From positions 682,001 through 746,000 of the forward strand of contig BTRK01000002.1 in assembly GCA_036245805.1 (NCBI GenBank): a stretch of DNA of 64,000 nt, written 5' to 3'. The notes under the pieces are model-generated. The model was not told where the DNA came from and did not search any database. It was given only the letters and a program-made list of their open reading frames with translations. This DNA is from Pristionchus mayeri (taxonomy: Eukaryota; Nematoda; Chromadorea; Rhabditida; Neodiplogasteridae). A program made the translations under genes and the position numbers. This document shows, piece by piece, positions 36,773 to 48,243 of this stretch (its first letter is position 1; every line of letters starts with the position of its first letter).

Positions 36773-36970
36773 TTATTGAATGGATGTGGGAGTTACATTC
36801 GTGTCACTCGTTCCCTTGATGTGGGTGAAGTCGAAAACAGCCTCACTTCTACTCAATTTGTTGACAAATCTTTTCGGTCGTTTGAGTGCTCGTAAATCCG
36901 CAGGGAAATCGTTATTTTTACTATCAATTGTATTCTCATGAGAGTCAGTTGTATCTTGTTCTGAGTTCAT
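36773..36970 (-). CDS. Short hypothetical ORF, possible 5' exon
   Basis: ATG at 36968-36970, 65 codons, acidic and serine/threonine-rich start (MNSEQDTTDSHENT), basic middle (LKRPKRFVNKL). It lies just upstream, on the minus strand, of the satellite array that cuts off the unrecognised gene at 31453, so it could be that gene's first exon. I could not find a donor with the right phase, so this link is speculative. Confidence 0.25.
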   Translation of the reverse strand: MNSEQDTTDSHENTIDSKNNDFPADLRALKRPKRFVNKLSRSEAVFDFTHIKGTSDTNVTPTSIQ

Positions 36971-37617
36971 CCGCTACATCGGCCGGAAAGGATGACATAT
37001 TAAAGAAGACGAATGTTATGAATGGGTCGGCAGGAAGAAAGGGACGGGGAACGACATGACCTTTTCATTCCTTATCAGTTTCCGATTTGCAAATTGCTCA
37101 CCGCACTATCTTGACAGGTGAAGATGTGAACTTTAGAATAGTTGCTCGACCTCTAGTCTCTATTGCCCGCCCCTATTGACTTCATGATTGATAGCATATC
37201 AATTCATCTTTGCGCATTTCCATGCATCACTCATCAATTAATAAATTTATCTTATCAGGCGTAAACGCCCAGAAGATGATAGGTCGGTAATCTTCATAGG
37301 TTGCACTCCACCAATGGCTGCCAATAGCTCGGGTTAGGTCGTATCTCCATCGCGCGCTTTCCGGGGGAGGGGGGGAGTACTATTGTATGGAGTCCATACA
37401 GTTGTCGTACGAAAAAATTTGGAACACTTCGCGAATTTGCATCCTTGCGCATCACTTATATCTTATTCTATATCCCCTTTATCTTTTCTCAAGCGCCATT
37501 ATTAAACCATATTCACTGTTGTGAATATTTTTATTCTTCCCTCGTTTGCAGTACTCGATTTCGATCTTCTTGATCGATATCTGAATCTAGTATTTAGAAG
37601 TTTAATACGGTAGAGAA
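36971..37617. other. Intergenic; probable promoter of the PB1/ZZ gene
   Basis: AT-rich sequence with a G-run (37361-37373). No coding exon recognised. It should contain the promoter of the gene starting at 37618. Confidence 0.4.
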
Positions 37618-40541
37618 ATGGAGGGACAAGAGGAGTGCCTGATCCACTTCAAGTTAGAGCACGAGGGTCGAATTCGCCAGTTCGCTCTCTCTACCGAAAA
37701 TGACGACATCTTCTCCGGTCTGAAGGCGAAAGTGAGGGAGCTCACGGGAGTTGAGGAGCTCCCGCTCTTCTGGAAGAACCAGACGGATCAGAAGTGCACA
37801 TTTACCTATTAATCCTCTCGACATTATAAAACTATTAGGTTGAACAGAAAGTCTTTATCCACTGTTTTGCTCGATCACTGCTCAGTGCAGGATACCTTTG
37901 GTGTTCCCTCGCCTCTAGTCAATAACACATGACAAAGGGACTATGTGGTCAACAACTCCCCATTCCACGCCTTTCATTCTGCCACTAGTAAGACCACGAT
38001 GTTTGTTCCCACGGCCTTGCACATCCGCAACGTTCTGTTATTCGTATTTCTCTCTCACACTACAATGAAGGAATAGGAACGTCAGTTGGCTGAAGTGTAC
38101 GATTCATATGCCACTCACTACCAGACCATGCGCAATTGGTACCAACTCTTCGAGAAGGGGGACTTTTCCATGGATGATCATGACCGGTCTGGGAGGCCAC
38201 CCGAGCTGGATTTGGATGCGCTACGGATCGTAGTGGAATTGGATCCTTCCCAAATACCCGCGACATGGCAGCCACACTTGGGGTATCGCAAAGCACCATC
38301 GTAAAATGATTGGTCTCCATTGGCAAGAAGAAGAAGCTAGGCCGTTTCATACCCCACAAATTGACCCAAGACCAGTTTGACCACCGTGTCGACGATTCCC
38401 TTTCTCTACTCACTCTTCACGCTGGAGATCGATGGTTGGACCGTCTCATAACAGGGGTCGAGAAGTGGGTCTGCTATGAGAATCACCATAGGAGGGCACA
38501 GTGGGTGGATGTCAATGAGACCCCACAGGACGTCGCAAAGCCTGGCCTTCACCCTATGAAAATCTTGCTCTCTGCCTGGTGGGGGGTGGATGGCCCGATT
38601 TACTGGGAGCTCCTACCCGAGAAGCGGATAATTACTGAATATGTCTACACTAAACAACTACGGAATCTCAAGAAGAAATTCGCACAATCTGCCCTGAACG
38701 GCAAGAAAGTGTACTATCAACACGATAACGCCCGACCCCATGTTGCACGGCAGGTCAAGCAGGAGCTGTCCAAATAAGGCTGGATGGTTCTCCCTCATAC
38801 ACCGTATTCTCCTGACTTGGCCCCTTCGGATTATTGGTTGTTCTCGGATCTGACCCGTCATCTCGATCAGAGATCCTTCACTTCCCGTGGGGCGATCGAG
38901 GCCGCACTCAAGCAATATTTTAATTCGCGCCGAGATGGGTTCTATAAGGAGGGAATCCATAAGTTGCCTGAACGTTGGAGATTTGTCGTAGATAACAATG
39001 GTGCATATGTTTGATTTTGCTCTTGTGCTTTATTGTCAGAAGAAGGGAAATAAAAAGTGGATAAAGACTTTCTATTCAACCTAATATTTTATTAGTCTTT
39101 CTGCTACTGTTTCCCACTTGGTTTTTTTGCTACAAATATAAAATATATGTTCTAGGATCGTTCTCGACCGCGACGCAGACCTCATCACAGCCATCGAATT
39201 CGCCCAATCCCAGAATGAGGAGCTGCCTTGTATCAATCTCATGACAGAAATTGAGAAGAAGGATGCGGAGACGCAGACGGTTCGTTGTATTTTGCTTTAT
39301 TTTGATTTTCATACCTTTATTTTGATTTTGATTTTTATTTGATTTTTGATTTGCTTAGATTATCAAAATACGTTGTATTTTGCTAAAAGATTTCCATACC
39401 CGAGGGTAGATATTCTTTCATTAATTTGATACACGATTTTTAGTGAAATTAAACGATGTTATTAATGAAGAGCTTAAGGAGAAGACCGTAGTGTCAGAGG
39501 AGGAGAGCCGGAAGGCGTACAATGGGCTGGCAAGCACGTGCGAATGCGTGATCGGGCCAGCGAACGGAGGTATTATATTTTGTCTATGATCTATGGCGCA
39601 AAGAGATACGAATATTTTATGCTGTGTGATACAACATGTTTTGACGTTTTTCAGGTCGCTTCAAGTGTCGCATCTGCGACGACTATGATCTCTGCGCTCA
39701 GTGCCTCATAAATGTGAGATTTCAAATGTTTAAGTAGCAGCACAAGAAAACGAGCCAAAATAGACATCGAATGGAGCGAGGTATCATTTTGAAATATATT
39801 TGATTGCATATATGGGAGTACACATTTTATGGGAGTAGAAATGTTGTCCGAAAAACATCAACACGAATTATTTTACCAGTAGCCAATGACATGTCATTCT
39901 ATCAATTGCAGGGATCGCGACACAAGAATCACGCATTTCTCTGGATTCGGAATGATCAGACGCAGATTCGGAGAAAGGCCGGAGCAACCAAGGAGGCTGC
40001 TCAACGTATCGCTGCGTATAGGGATGACACGGATGCTGATGAGGGGATCGATGAGGAGATCGATGATGACGATGAGTGAGTAGGGGAAAATATATTTGGA
40101 TATATGAGTGTGGGATTAGAGAAGTTAGATGAGGAGTGAGGGTTGAAGAAGTGGATATGGAACTTTTTGCGTAAAGCCGATCGTATCTTTCCAGTTACAC
40201 TCCCGGATCCTCGAGCAAAGCGGCAGGACGCAAACGAGGGTACGCAATTTTGTGTAATAGCTGGTAAATGGCCCTGAAATCAGAACTAATAACACATTGC
40301 AATGAGCAACGACATCAGGGGTTAACAGTCGGTTCCTTAAGTTTACAGTTAGCGTTTCCATTTCAAATAACTACTAATAACCTGTGAAATTGTCCAAGAA
40401 TGTCGGATTATTGACTGGAATTATGCGAAAAAATACAGAAACACATGGCGGTTCAGAAATTGGCCAGTAGTAATGAAATCCATATAAATGAAAAATTACT
40501 TTCGTAGATCCACAAGTGTCGTCAGAAAGAAAAGAAGATGA
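37618..40541 (+). CDS. PB1 and ZZ zinc-finger protein (p62/sequestosome-like)
   Basis: Exons 37618-37793, 39156-39283, 39444-39569, 39655-39713, 39912-40075, 40195-40239 and 40508-40541 join in phase (243 aa). The N-terminal PB1 domain (about 1-100) has the basic-cluster start IHFKLEHEGRIRQFAL and an acidic C-terminal half (IVLDRDADLITAIEF). The ZZ finger (about 133-172) reads CECVIGPANGGRFKC, ICDDYDLCAQC, then SRHKNHAFLWI. PB1 plus ZZ is the order of p62/SQSTM1, a selective-autophagy receptor; nematodes have several such paralogues. The tail is acidic then basic, and I see no obvious LIR or UBA, so this is a short paralogue. The last exon also has a longer open frame in another phase (to about 40638), so the C-terminus is uncertain. 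Intron 1 was enlarged by a mariner. Confidence 0.8.
37835..39084 (+). mobile_element. mariner transposon, TA-flanked, inactive
   Basis: A 1,250-bp element with near-perfect terminal inverted repeats starting TTAGGTTGAACAGAAAGTCT, flanked by TA on both sides (37833-37834 and 39085-39086). It sits in intron 1 of the PB1/ZZ gene in the same orientation. Confidence 0.95.
38060..39014 (+). pseudogene. mariner transposase, broken
   Basis: DDE transposase of the mariner family (D,D34D type). The N-terminal half keeps the helix-turn-helix region (NWYQLFEKGDFSMDDHDRSG). The catalytic half keeps YYQHDNARPHVA and PYSPDLAPSDYWLF. Lesions: a frame change near 38278, an in-frame TGA at 38307, an in-frame TAA at 38775, and Val in place of the first catalytic Asp (TGVEKW where the family has TGDEKW). 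It is therefore non-functional. Confidence 0.9.
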
Positions 40542-40962
40542 AGATGGGGACGACTGGAGACGAGGGTGCCTCGGCCTCGAATGATATCAGTCGAGGAGTC
40601 GAGGAGTGCTTGAGAGGAGGAAAAGTTGCGTTGCAGTGAAATCGCAATAATTTAATTGCTGGTTGGCAACTGCCTACTTTTTTCCATTGACCTATACTTT
40701 ATGTGATGATTGTAGACATTCCAAGCGTATTGTCTTTCCATCGGTGATCGTCGGATTTATTTGTCATTCATTGTTTGTGCCTTCTCAGAACACGATGCGA
40801 TCCTTTCAAAAAGATAATAAAAATGAAAACATTTCACAACTTGCATTTTATTTGATTCATCTTTCCACAATTCTGATGCAAATTTGCATGCTTGGAGGTG
40901 AATCACATGTGAATGTTGCTGATATAAAAATGACAATATACGAGGGTGAATTCAAAGCAACG

Positions 40963-43641
40963 ATGCGTTTCCAACGTTTTCTTCTCAACGCGGTTGTTCT
41001 ACTATCCTGTGTTCATACAGGATTTTCAGGCCTCGAATCGTTTTTTTAAGCAGGTAAGTTCTAATTGTTAACATTAAAAAATCACTATTTCCAATTATTA
41101 AAATCTGTCTCCGTGAAAATAAGATATAACGAAAGACAAATTGAATTAAAGCTTCAATACAAATGCGTCAACGGATTCGAATACAACAAGGTGGCGCAGA
41201 GATGTATCAAGGCGGAGGTGTGATTTGAACATCATACAATTTGTGCAACCGTTGTGCGTTTCTTTCTCAGTTTATTTCAAATCCAATTTCTTGAACATTT
41301 CCAATTTTGCATGATATTTGTTCTTTCTATCCGCTGTGCATCCTAGTAGCTGATTGGCATGTGAAGTGCTACTTTCAATGATATTTTCTCTATTATTTGG
41401 AGAAGAATGTGAGGGCAAGGCGCGTGAACCGTATTTTTCAGTTTAACAAGCCAATGTGCATTGTTACGTCTTCGACCAGGAGAAGTTCAGCTGCTCTAAA
41501 ATCCAGGTATTTGCTGGAAATCATCTTATAGCACCTGAGAGGATATCGACGCCGAACTGATCTCAAAACACTTTCTCCTTCTTTTGATGGTTTGATAAAA
41601 ATCAAGAGTAGGGGGTAAATGGCAAACGTTGGATGTTTCCGTGCACCCATAGATACGAGGAATAACCAACCCGTAGATGCTTGATAAGCTGTTTTCAAAT
41701 ATTTTTTTGAATATTAATGATTCAATCCATTTCAAGGGAGACGCCTCAAAGTGCAAATCTGGATTGACATACGATGACTTTACAAGAACTTGTTTCAAAG
41801 TTGACGTGAGCATTTCGGAATTAGCCGTAATTATTGTAATTATTAATATTCACTATTTAGAAATCGAACGACCCGTACCGCCTAAACTTGGTCAGTGGTG
41901 GGCCTCTGGTAAATATATGCTATTTTTGATACGAACATTTTTTTATAATTCATAGTTGAAACTATGTTTAAATTGTAAGGCCTGTGTCTCATCCAATTCT
42001 TCCCTAGTTTTTTCCGTAACAACTTCAATAACGTTGCTGATAAATATTAACGATTAAAATTAAACATTACAGATCACGAATATATGCATACCTGGATTGG
42101 TATACAGCGAGGTTCGCAAATCGTGTATAAAGTGCACTCTGGGATTTGAATTCAACAAGTCTATGCAATCGTGTGTCAGCATCCAGGTGATTATATTGTG
42201 AACTAATTTCAAGAATAACAAAAACAATAATATCCCTGAATGTATCAGGTTGGTGCAAAAGTTTCGCAACAAGACATTTTGGATATTTTCTTGTGAATGC
42301 TTCTTATGTATCAAATACCACTTGGGCATTATTTGAGGTAGTATTAGGTCATTAGAATTATTAGTTTAGAGCCGATCGATCCGAAGTCATTCAGTGGAAA
42401 AACAATGATAAATGAAAATTGGCGAAATTTCCATGATTTTGGGTATTCAACACAAAACATTGCTAAAACTAAATGAACCAAATACAGCTCCCACCCTTTA
42501 GAGAAACTAATCAGTAAGAGTGGATGCTTCCATTGAATACGTTTAATGGGAGTTTCGGGCTTCCACGGATAACTAGTGAGGCGAAAAAGGCCGATTTCGT
42601 CATTAAAATTTGAGATTCAAAACCATAAACACGAAATCTCTGGAATGGAAAGGTGAATCTCCACCAAATTTCAATTGTAGCATTCTCATGATATGTGCTT
42701 CTGATTGTATTTAATTTGTGACCCCAACCTCTCCGAGAAAAAAATCCTATGAATATGTTCTAAATTTGCCAAACGCAATACCCCACATTTCCGGAATACG
42801 TGCATTTTTTGACAAGTAGTTTTAATGTTGATACGGATCACTCGCCACATTAGAATTTATAGCCATCATACTTCCGGAAAATGGTGTTGAAGCGGCGCCA
42901 TTATTGCCGAGCAGAGTAGTAATCTATCGAAATGTTCAAAATAAATTGGAATTCTCAGATTTTGGAAGGCTCTCTCATTGGTGTTAATGATTGATGAGAG
43001 GCGATGCAGTGTGCACTATATAGAGCACACTTGTACTAATGTTATACAAAAAACCACATGAGAGTTGCTCAAGACCGAAGCAAGATAGAGCTCGAAAACC
43101 TTAATCGAGATTTTGTTGCGAAACTTTTGCACCAACCTAATACATTTTTTTCAGCAAAACTCGAAGAAATGCCCTTCTGGAGAGCATTACGATGAAGTAG
43201 AAGGAATCTGTTTTATGTGCCCAATTGGAACGGAATACAATGAGAATACCAGAGACTGCGATGTTTGATATGTTGCATTTTTCTATCATAACATGCTCCA
43301 TTCAGTGTCCTGCTGGGTTCAAACTCAATGTTAAGTCTGGGAGATGTGTGGTAAGTAGAGTTCGATAAACGATACCACGCTCTCTTCATTCTTCACACTC
43401 TCTAGGCCGGTCGAACGACGAGAGAGTGTGGTATCGTTTCTCGAACTCTAGTGGTAAGCACATGCAGTTCATTAACAATCGAGTTATTTTAATAAAAAGG
43501 AAAGGCAATGTTGCTAATTGAACTCATCTATAGAAAGATGTCTGCCCTCCGGGATACGACCTCAACGAGAACAATTTGTGCCAGCCCGAGGACCTGGATC
43601 GTCCTAACTGGACAGAATTTTCTTATGATTTGAAGGAATGA
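40963..43641 (+). CDS. Secreted cysteine-rich repeat protein
   Basis: Signal peptide from ATG 40963 (MRFQRFLLNAVVLLSCVHTG), then exons 41152-41217, about 41451-41508, 41737-41805, 42073-42186, 43155-43262, 43306-43350 and 43534-43641. Each exon encodes one or two short modules with the pattern C-x(2)-G-(F/L/Y)-x-(Y/F/L)-(N/D)-x(5-8)-C: CVNGFEYNKVAQRC, CKSGLTYDDFTRTC, CTLGFEFNKSMQSC, CPIGTEYNENTRDC, CPAGFKLNVKSGRC and CPPGYDLNENNLC. This resembles short EB- or furin-like modules but I cannot name the family. Problems: a 7-T run at 41041-41047 puts a stop right after the signal exon (6 T would stay open), and the exon near 41451 does not join in phase. The 42186/43155 intron holds a mariner-like element and the 43350/43534 intron a family-B hairpin. 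Confidence 0.7.
42245..43140. mobile_element. mariner-type non-autonomous element, 896 bp
   Basis: TIRs of about 28 bp: left TCAGGTTGGTGCAAAAGTTT, right the complement of TTAGGTTGGTGCAAAAGTTT, with TA on both sides. No recognisable transposase remains. It occupies most of an intron of the cysteine-rich gene. Confidence 0.85.
43356..43450. repeat. Palindromic mini-element, family B
   Basis: Tagagttcgataaacgatac on the left and gtatcgtttctcgaactcta on the right are near-complementary, with an inner cacactctct / agagagtgtg stem. Lies in the last intron of the cysteine-rich gene. Confidence 0.75.
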
Positions 43642-43682
43642 ATGATAAATACAATTTGTTTTTCGAATGATTGTTGTGAATT

Positions 43683-43907
43683 TTATGTTAACTCTCTTGC
43701 ATGTGGTATCATTTCTAAGGTATGACTGGGTAGATCATCCGCCCGTACAGCATCTTTGAAAAGTTGGTACATCTTGGATAGTTGACCCTTCCATTCCCAA
43801 ATTACTTCTAACCCCCTCACATTGCAGAGGGATTGTGCGACCGAAACACCGGGGAAGATACCTAGAAATGAAAAATGAATGAGGTAGAGGAGGATGGGGG
43901 CGGGCAA
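43683..43907 (-). CDS. Short minus-strand ORF of unknown function
   Basis: Open from ATG 43907 to TAA 43683. From about 43863 down it follows a good acceptor (tcatttctag) and reads SVAQSLCNVRGLEVIWEWKG, then LSKMYQLFKDAVRADDLPSH, so it may be a terminal exon. The end (cgggcggatgatctaccca) resembles sequence just after the tetraspanin stop (cgggcaaatgacctaccca, about 48768-48786). I found no partner exons and assign no function. Confidence 0.3.
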   Translation of the reverse strand: MPAPILLYLIHFSFLGIFPGVSVAQSLCNVRGLEVIWEWKGQLSKMYQLFKDAVRADDLPSHTLEMIPHARELT

Positions 43908-43974
43908 CTATCCAAGAAGTTCCGAAAAGTTCCTCTCAATAATACACTGAACTACACTTCAAAACGTGCCAATA

Positions 43975-45238
43975 CAGGGTGCGCCAAAATTACGTGGACT
44001 GAGGTTTTCATATGAATCCCGCATTTGGAATGGGACTTGAGTGACCCGGTTCAAGGAATAGCTTATTAAGCATATAGGTAATATTAAACTGCCAACCAAT
44101 TTTGATGGGGCCTCCTTTTGCTTTTACACATGCCTTGAGTGTCTTCCCATATTCAACTGTCAATTCCCGCATGAAATTTTCATCGATTTCGTCTCTTGCT
44201 TTGAGAAGGGCTGCCTTGAGGGAGATTAGTGTGGAGTTATATGTAGAGGACATCTTGGCCTACAACACCCCCAAACACTGACTTGGAGGGCTTGAGTACG
44301 GGAGAATTCGGGGCAATCAATCAGGGTGATTTAGTCGGCTTCATGGGTGTCCGGCAACGAATTTGTCTTGTGAATGGAGCAGAATCTTGCTGAAAGACCC
44401 AGTGTTCCTGACCGAAGTGGGAATGAGCCCAGGGTGGACACCCGTCGTCGAGGATGTGCTTTATGTAATACTGCTTACTGATCTTGAGGCCCGGAGAGAC
44501 GAAAACGAGAGGGAACTTGCATGTTGAGCAAAATGCATCTAACCTCTGATGCAGAGGGGATGGCTGGTATAACCAGTTACTCCACAACTATTTTTGTATT
44601 CTTCAGGATGAGATAATATATTAAGTTGTTCTGGATATTCAGCTTGCCTTCGACGTTAAAGATATTTGCATAGCTGAATAAAGTACGAAAGTTCGCGGAC
44701 CTAGCACAACGCAACTATAGTTTAATGTACCGTTCTCAGCGGAGCTTGAGCTGAAGCTCATCTGGCCCGTGCTACTCATTTTACTTCTGAAGGCCAATAA
44801 CCAGTTAGAACTTGAGAAGACTCCAAACAGATATGTTCGAGATATCGAAGATCTTGTTCTTCTGCGTGCTGTTTCGAAGGACCCTGTTTCGGATGTGCTC
44901 TCGGTTTCTGGTGGTGGAAACATACACCAATTTCTCTCTGTCCAGACAATCGTTGTAAGTATCAAGCTAGTGGTACATAATATCGGTTGCGGATGCAGTC
45001 GAATAGTGAACGCTGAGTAGACGAGTGATGTCATATCGTCCTTGTACAGGTTGAGAGTGAGAGTCGGAGACGACTAGACATCGTCATTACTAGACAACCT
45101 GACTAACTGAGATGAGACGTTGAATAATGAGAGATCAATGGTCACTCGTCATGATAATGCTATTGGGATCACGCATATCGATTGTGTGGAGGGGCCACAG
45201 AATGATGAATTTAGTCCACGTAATTTTGGCGCACCCTG
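43975..45238 (-). mobile_element. Decayed Tc1/mariner transposon
   Basis: TIR CAGGGTGCGCCAAAATTACG on both ends, flanked by TA (43973-43974 and 45239-45240). On the minus strand a transposase relic survives: KACVKAKGGPIKIG, then LKISKQYYIKHILDD and HFGQEHWVFQQDSAPFTR, the region around the second catalytic Asp. Frames are broken repeatedly, so it is inactive. Confidence 0.85.
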
Positions 45239-45413
45239 TACTTACTTACACACGTAAGGCAAGTCATAAGATTGCCAGTTTTGCGCTATCACGTGCACAA
45301 ATTTTCCCACATGTCATATTGGTTTTTAATCTTCGACAGAATTTTCTCAGCAAATCTCAAATGAAAAGCAGTCAATTTTGCACTGGAAAGCAATTACAGC
45401 TACTCCCAGGTGG

Positions 45414-45476
45414 GAATATTATTATTATTACATATTATTATTATTATTACAGTTACATTATTATTATTATTATTAC

Positions 45477-45509
<33 letters not shown>

Positions 45510-45511
45510 AG
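45414..45511 (+). repeat. ATT trinucleotide microsatellite
   Basis: About 30 ATT units with a few interruptions, just upstream of the Srd-like receptor ATG at 45542. The poly-Ile, poly-Tyr and poly-Leu frames here are artefacts. Confidence 0.95.
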
Positions 45512-45541
45512 TTGTACAAGCTTAGCTCTACATCAGTCACC

Positions 45542-48243
45542 ATGCGATCCACAGATGAGTTGCTGCACATCATCGTTGCATCTGGCCTGAATTACGTTTC
45601 TATCCTGCTGAACATCGTCCTAATCACTGCAATCATTAAGCGGTACTACAACTAGGGAAGTCTTTGTGGGAAAATCGATCATCCGACTTAGTGCCCCCAA
45701 GCTAGATCGGGCAGTAGAGTGTATATAATGAGAAGATAATCACCTACGCAGCAAGGCCTAACTAGAAAAATAAACTTAGAAATTGTTATAATTGCCAGGA
45801 CTCCATCCCATCTTTATGCCTACGCGGTCTTCCTTTCGAACACAGCTATAGTCGACATGACGGCAGCTATCGCAAGTGCTACCGTAATGACGAGGTATAT
45901 GGCACCGGCAAATAGTTTCTGAGCGTATTTCGCCTGATAAGATACATTTTTTGTTTGATTGATTATGGCACATTGGGTGCAGGAAACTTTCGAGCATCTC
46001 TCCTCGGAGACAATTCGAGGAAATATGCATTATCAGTTTACTCGTTTTGAACACATTTGTATTTTCAAACAAAACATACAGTTTTATTTTTAAACCTAGT
46101 AGTGACGAAAAAAGTCTACTATAGTGGGATAGAAGCTTCCTACAGCTCGACACTTTGGTGAAGCCGGCTTCGAGGCTCACTCAAGCTATTTTGCCTAGTA
46201 CTTGCAGGTTTGTCAACGTGGACGGCTTAAACGTGTTGTTCCACGCTGGTCCCTGTATGATGATTGGGCCGCGCCCGTGCCACGTCATATTCTGTGAGAA
46301 TAATACATCAAACATTGTGTTTCTTTTGCCCCCTCAAATGCGTTTCAGTACCACTAAACAGAACATACATCTCATTTGTCCCCTCAAGTCCCATTAGTCT
46401 ACAAACCGGACAGAGCCGGGAATTCAACTGTAAATGCTACATAAATTATTCTTCTCCCTTCGCAGCGTTGCACGTAGGCCTGCTAGCCCACTCCGTCGTA
46501 CTCCTTCTCCTCTCCTTCTCCTTCCGAGTGTGGGTGCTCTCTCAGGTAGATTATTTGAACAAAAAACATTCTTCTCCGGTATCTTTACTTTTGTTTTCGT
46601 GCGAAGCAGTCGCAAGTATACTGGTAAGGAACACTTTATTGATTCTATTACGAGTAAGTATCATCTGTCAGCAAGCGATCAATGGCTCGTCGGTGACTCG
46701 CTGTACTCTAGTAGTGATCGCCCTCGCCTCCACCTTCCCCAGCGGTATTTTGATGGTTAGTTACCAAGAAAGTTTGTCCTTAACTGGAGAAGATTGAGTC
46801 AAAACGATATGAAACAAGATACAAATATAACCAATTGTATTCAGTCTCCATGTTTCAGGTCGGAATGTACAACGCCTGCTCGTTTGACGTCGCCGACCTG
46901 CCTGAGTCCATGAATACGGCCACCTGCGTAATCGACTTGTACTCGAACCGAGAAGGCGGGAAATGGGTGGAGCGAGGCGTGATGCTTTACATAAACTGCT
47001 TCTTTGGATCCTTTCTTGGAGCGACTGCTGCCATTCGAACAAGGCTGATTTCGAAAATCGGACAATTGGTGAGTATATTATTCGTATTGTAGGCTCAATG
47101 CTCTTTCATCGGCTATAGAAACGATGCAAAACCAGAAGAGATGATTACTCCCCTGTTGCTCCCCTCATTCCTCTCACAACTTTTGCCATATTGTTCGAAC
47201 AGAATGTAATCACGAGGATATCACAATTCCAAATATTCAATTTGTTCAACTCATGCAAATCCTCGATATAAATGAAAAGATAGGCACAAATGAATTAGTT
47301 GCATGGCAGCTTCGCACTATCACGGACGAGAGTTCGAGAAAAAATAGAAATGATTACCAGAATCACAACCTTGTTTGCAGGGGAGCGTGGCCGAGCGTGC
47401 CCGGCAGAAGTCGGTACTCCGCTCCCTGACCGCTCAAGCCCTCCTTCCCGTGTTCATGACGTTCTCCGTCGGCTGCTTCGTGATCGATTTCACCGGACTA
47501 TACCAATCGCCGTACCTGCAGCGAGCCGGGCACCTGGTTTGTAGTTGTACTATCATATTTTCAGACTATAGAGTCTATATACCACCTGGATAGACTAGTT
47601 ACCTATATTTACCAATATTTTCGAGACTGAAAGCTTGTGGAGAATTGGTGGCTTGTTGGCGAAAAAAAACTGGAAAAAATCAGGTAGCCGGCATCTTTTC
47701 GTTCGCATCGCCGATCATCACACTGACCGTCCTGCGACCATACAGAAGGTTGGTGAGGCGGTGAATGTCTGGATTCAAGTTAATGTAGCCGCACGCGTAT
47801 CACATCAGCGAACATTTTGTACTGACAAAATGACTATACACTGTATTTTTACACGCACGGCATGTATACAATTTCTATTATGATACAATCTATTAAACGG
47901 TTTATTTAGGAAAGTTTTGTTGAGACAATTCAAGATATTCTAATGTGAAATACTGAATGCTAGTGATGACAAAACGGCTTTTCAAGCCGGCTTCAACACG
48001 GAATTTCAACGGTGAAGCCGGATGGGAGGCTCATTCAAGCCGGCTTGCCGTGTCCTTTTTGTTAGCACTACAATATACTGCACGTTCGTGCAACAACTGT
48101 GCTACTGCTCGCGCAAAGCCAAATCTACTGCCGATTCACAATGGGATGAGAACAGTAAGAGGCGGACAACGCGAGTGGAAGTCGCCAGCATTAATGCACC
48201 GAGACGAGACACGACTTTCAGCATAACTAGATTCCCAGAATGA
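45542..48243 (+). CDS. Serpentine chemoreceptor, class Srd-like (7TM GPCR)
   Basis: Exons 45542-45642, 46208-46293, 46466-46545, 46672-46755, 46859-47068, 47381-47536, 47684-47748 and 48066-48243; all phases match (319 aa). TM1 LNYVSILLNIVLITAIIKR; extracellular GPCMMIGPRPC; TM3 with LLAHSVVLLLLSFSFRVWVL; TM4 CTLVVIALASTFPSGILM; TM5 around MLYINCFFGSFLGATAA; TM6 LRSLTAQALLPVFMTFSV; TM7 with SFASPIITLTVLRPYR, the serpentine P..(x)5-7..YR ending. The QALLP helix and C-terminal YR favour the Srd/Str superfamily. The C-terminal tail is long, basic and Ser/Thr-rich. Probably acts in the ciliary membrane of a chemosensory neuron (family inference). It looks intact; ATG and stop are clear. Confidence 0.85.
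45820..45933 (-). pseudogene. Orphan terminal exon with a membrane helix, nested in an intron
   Basis: After an acceptor (cttatcag) the minus strand reads AKYAQKLFAGAIYLVITVAL, then AIAAVMSTIAVFERKTA and a stop: a C-terminal transmembrane helix with a short basic tail. It lies inside intron 1 of the Srd-like gene on the opposite strand. I found no upstream exon, so it is either a remnant of a lost gene or part of a nested gene I cannot reconstruct. Confidence 0.4.

Noticed and set aside
45378..45655. Poly-Tyr, poly-Leu and poly-Ile ORFs
   Set aside because: Generated by the ATT microsatellite. Only the ATG at 45542 and its downstream frame belong to a gene.
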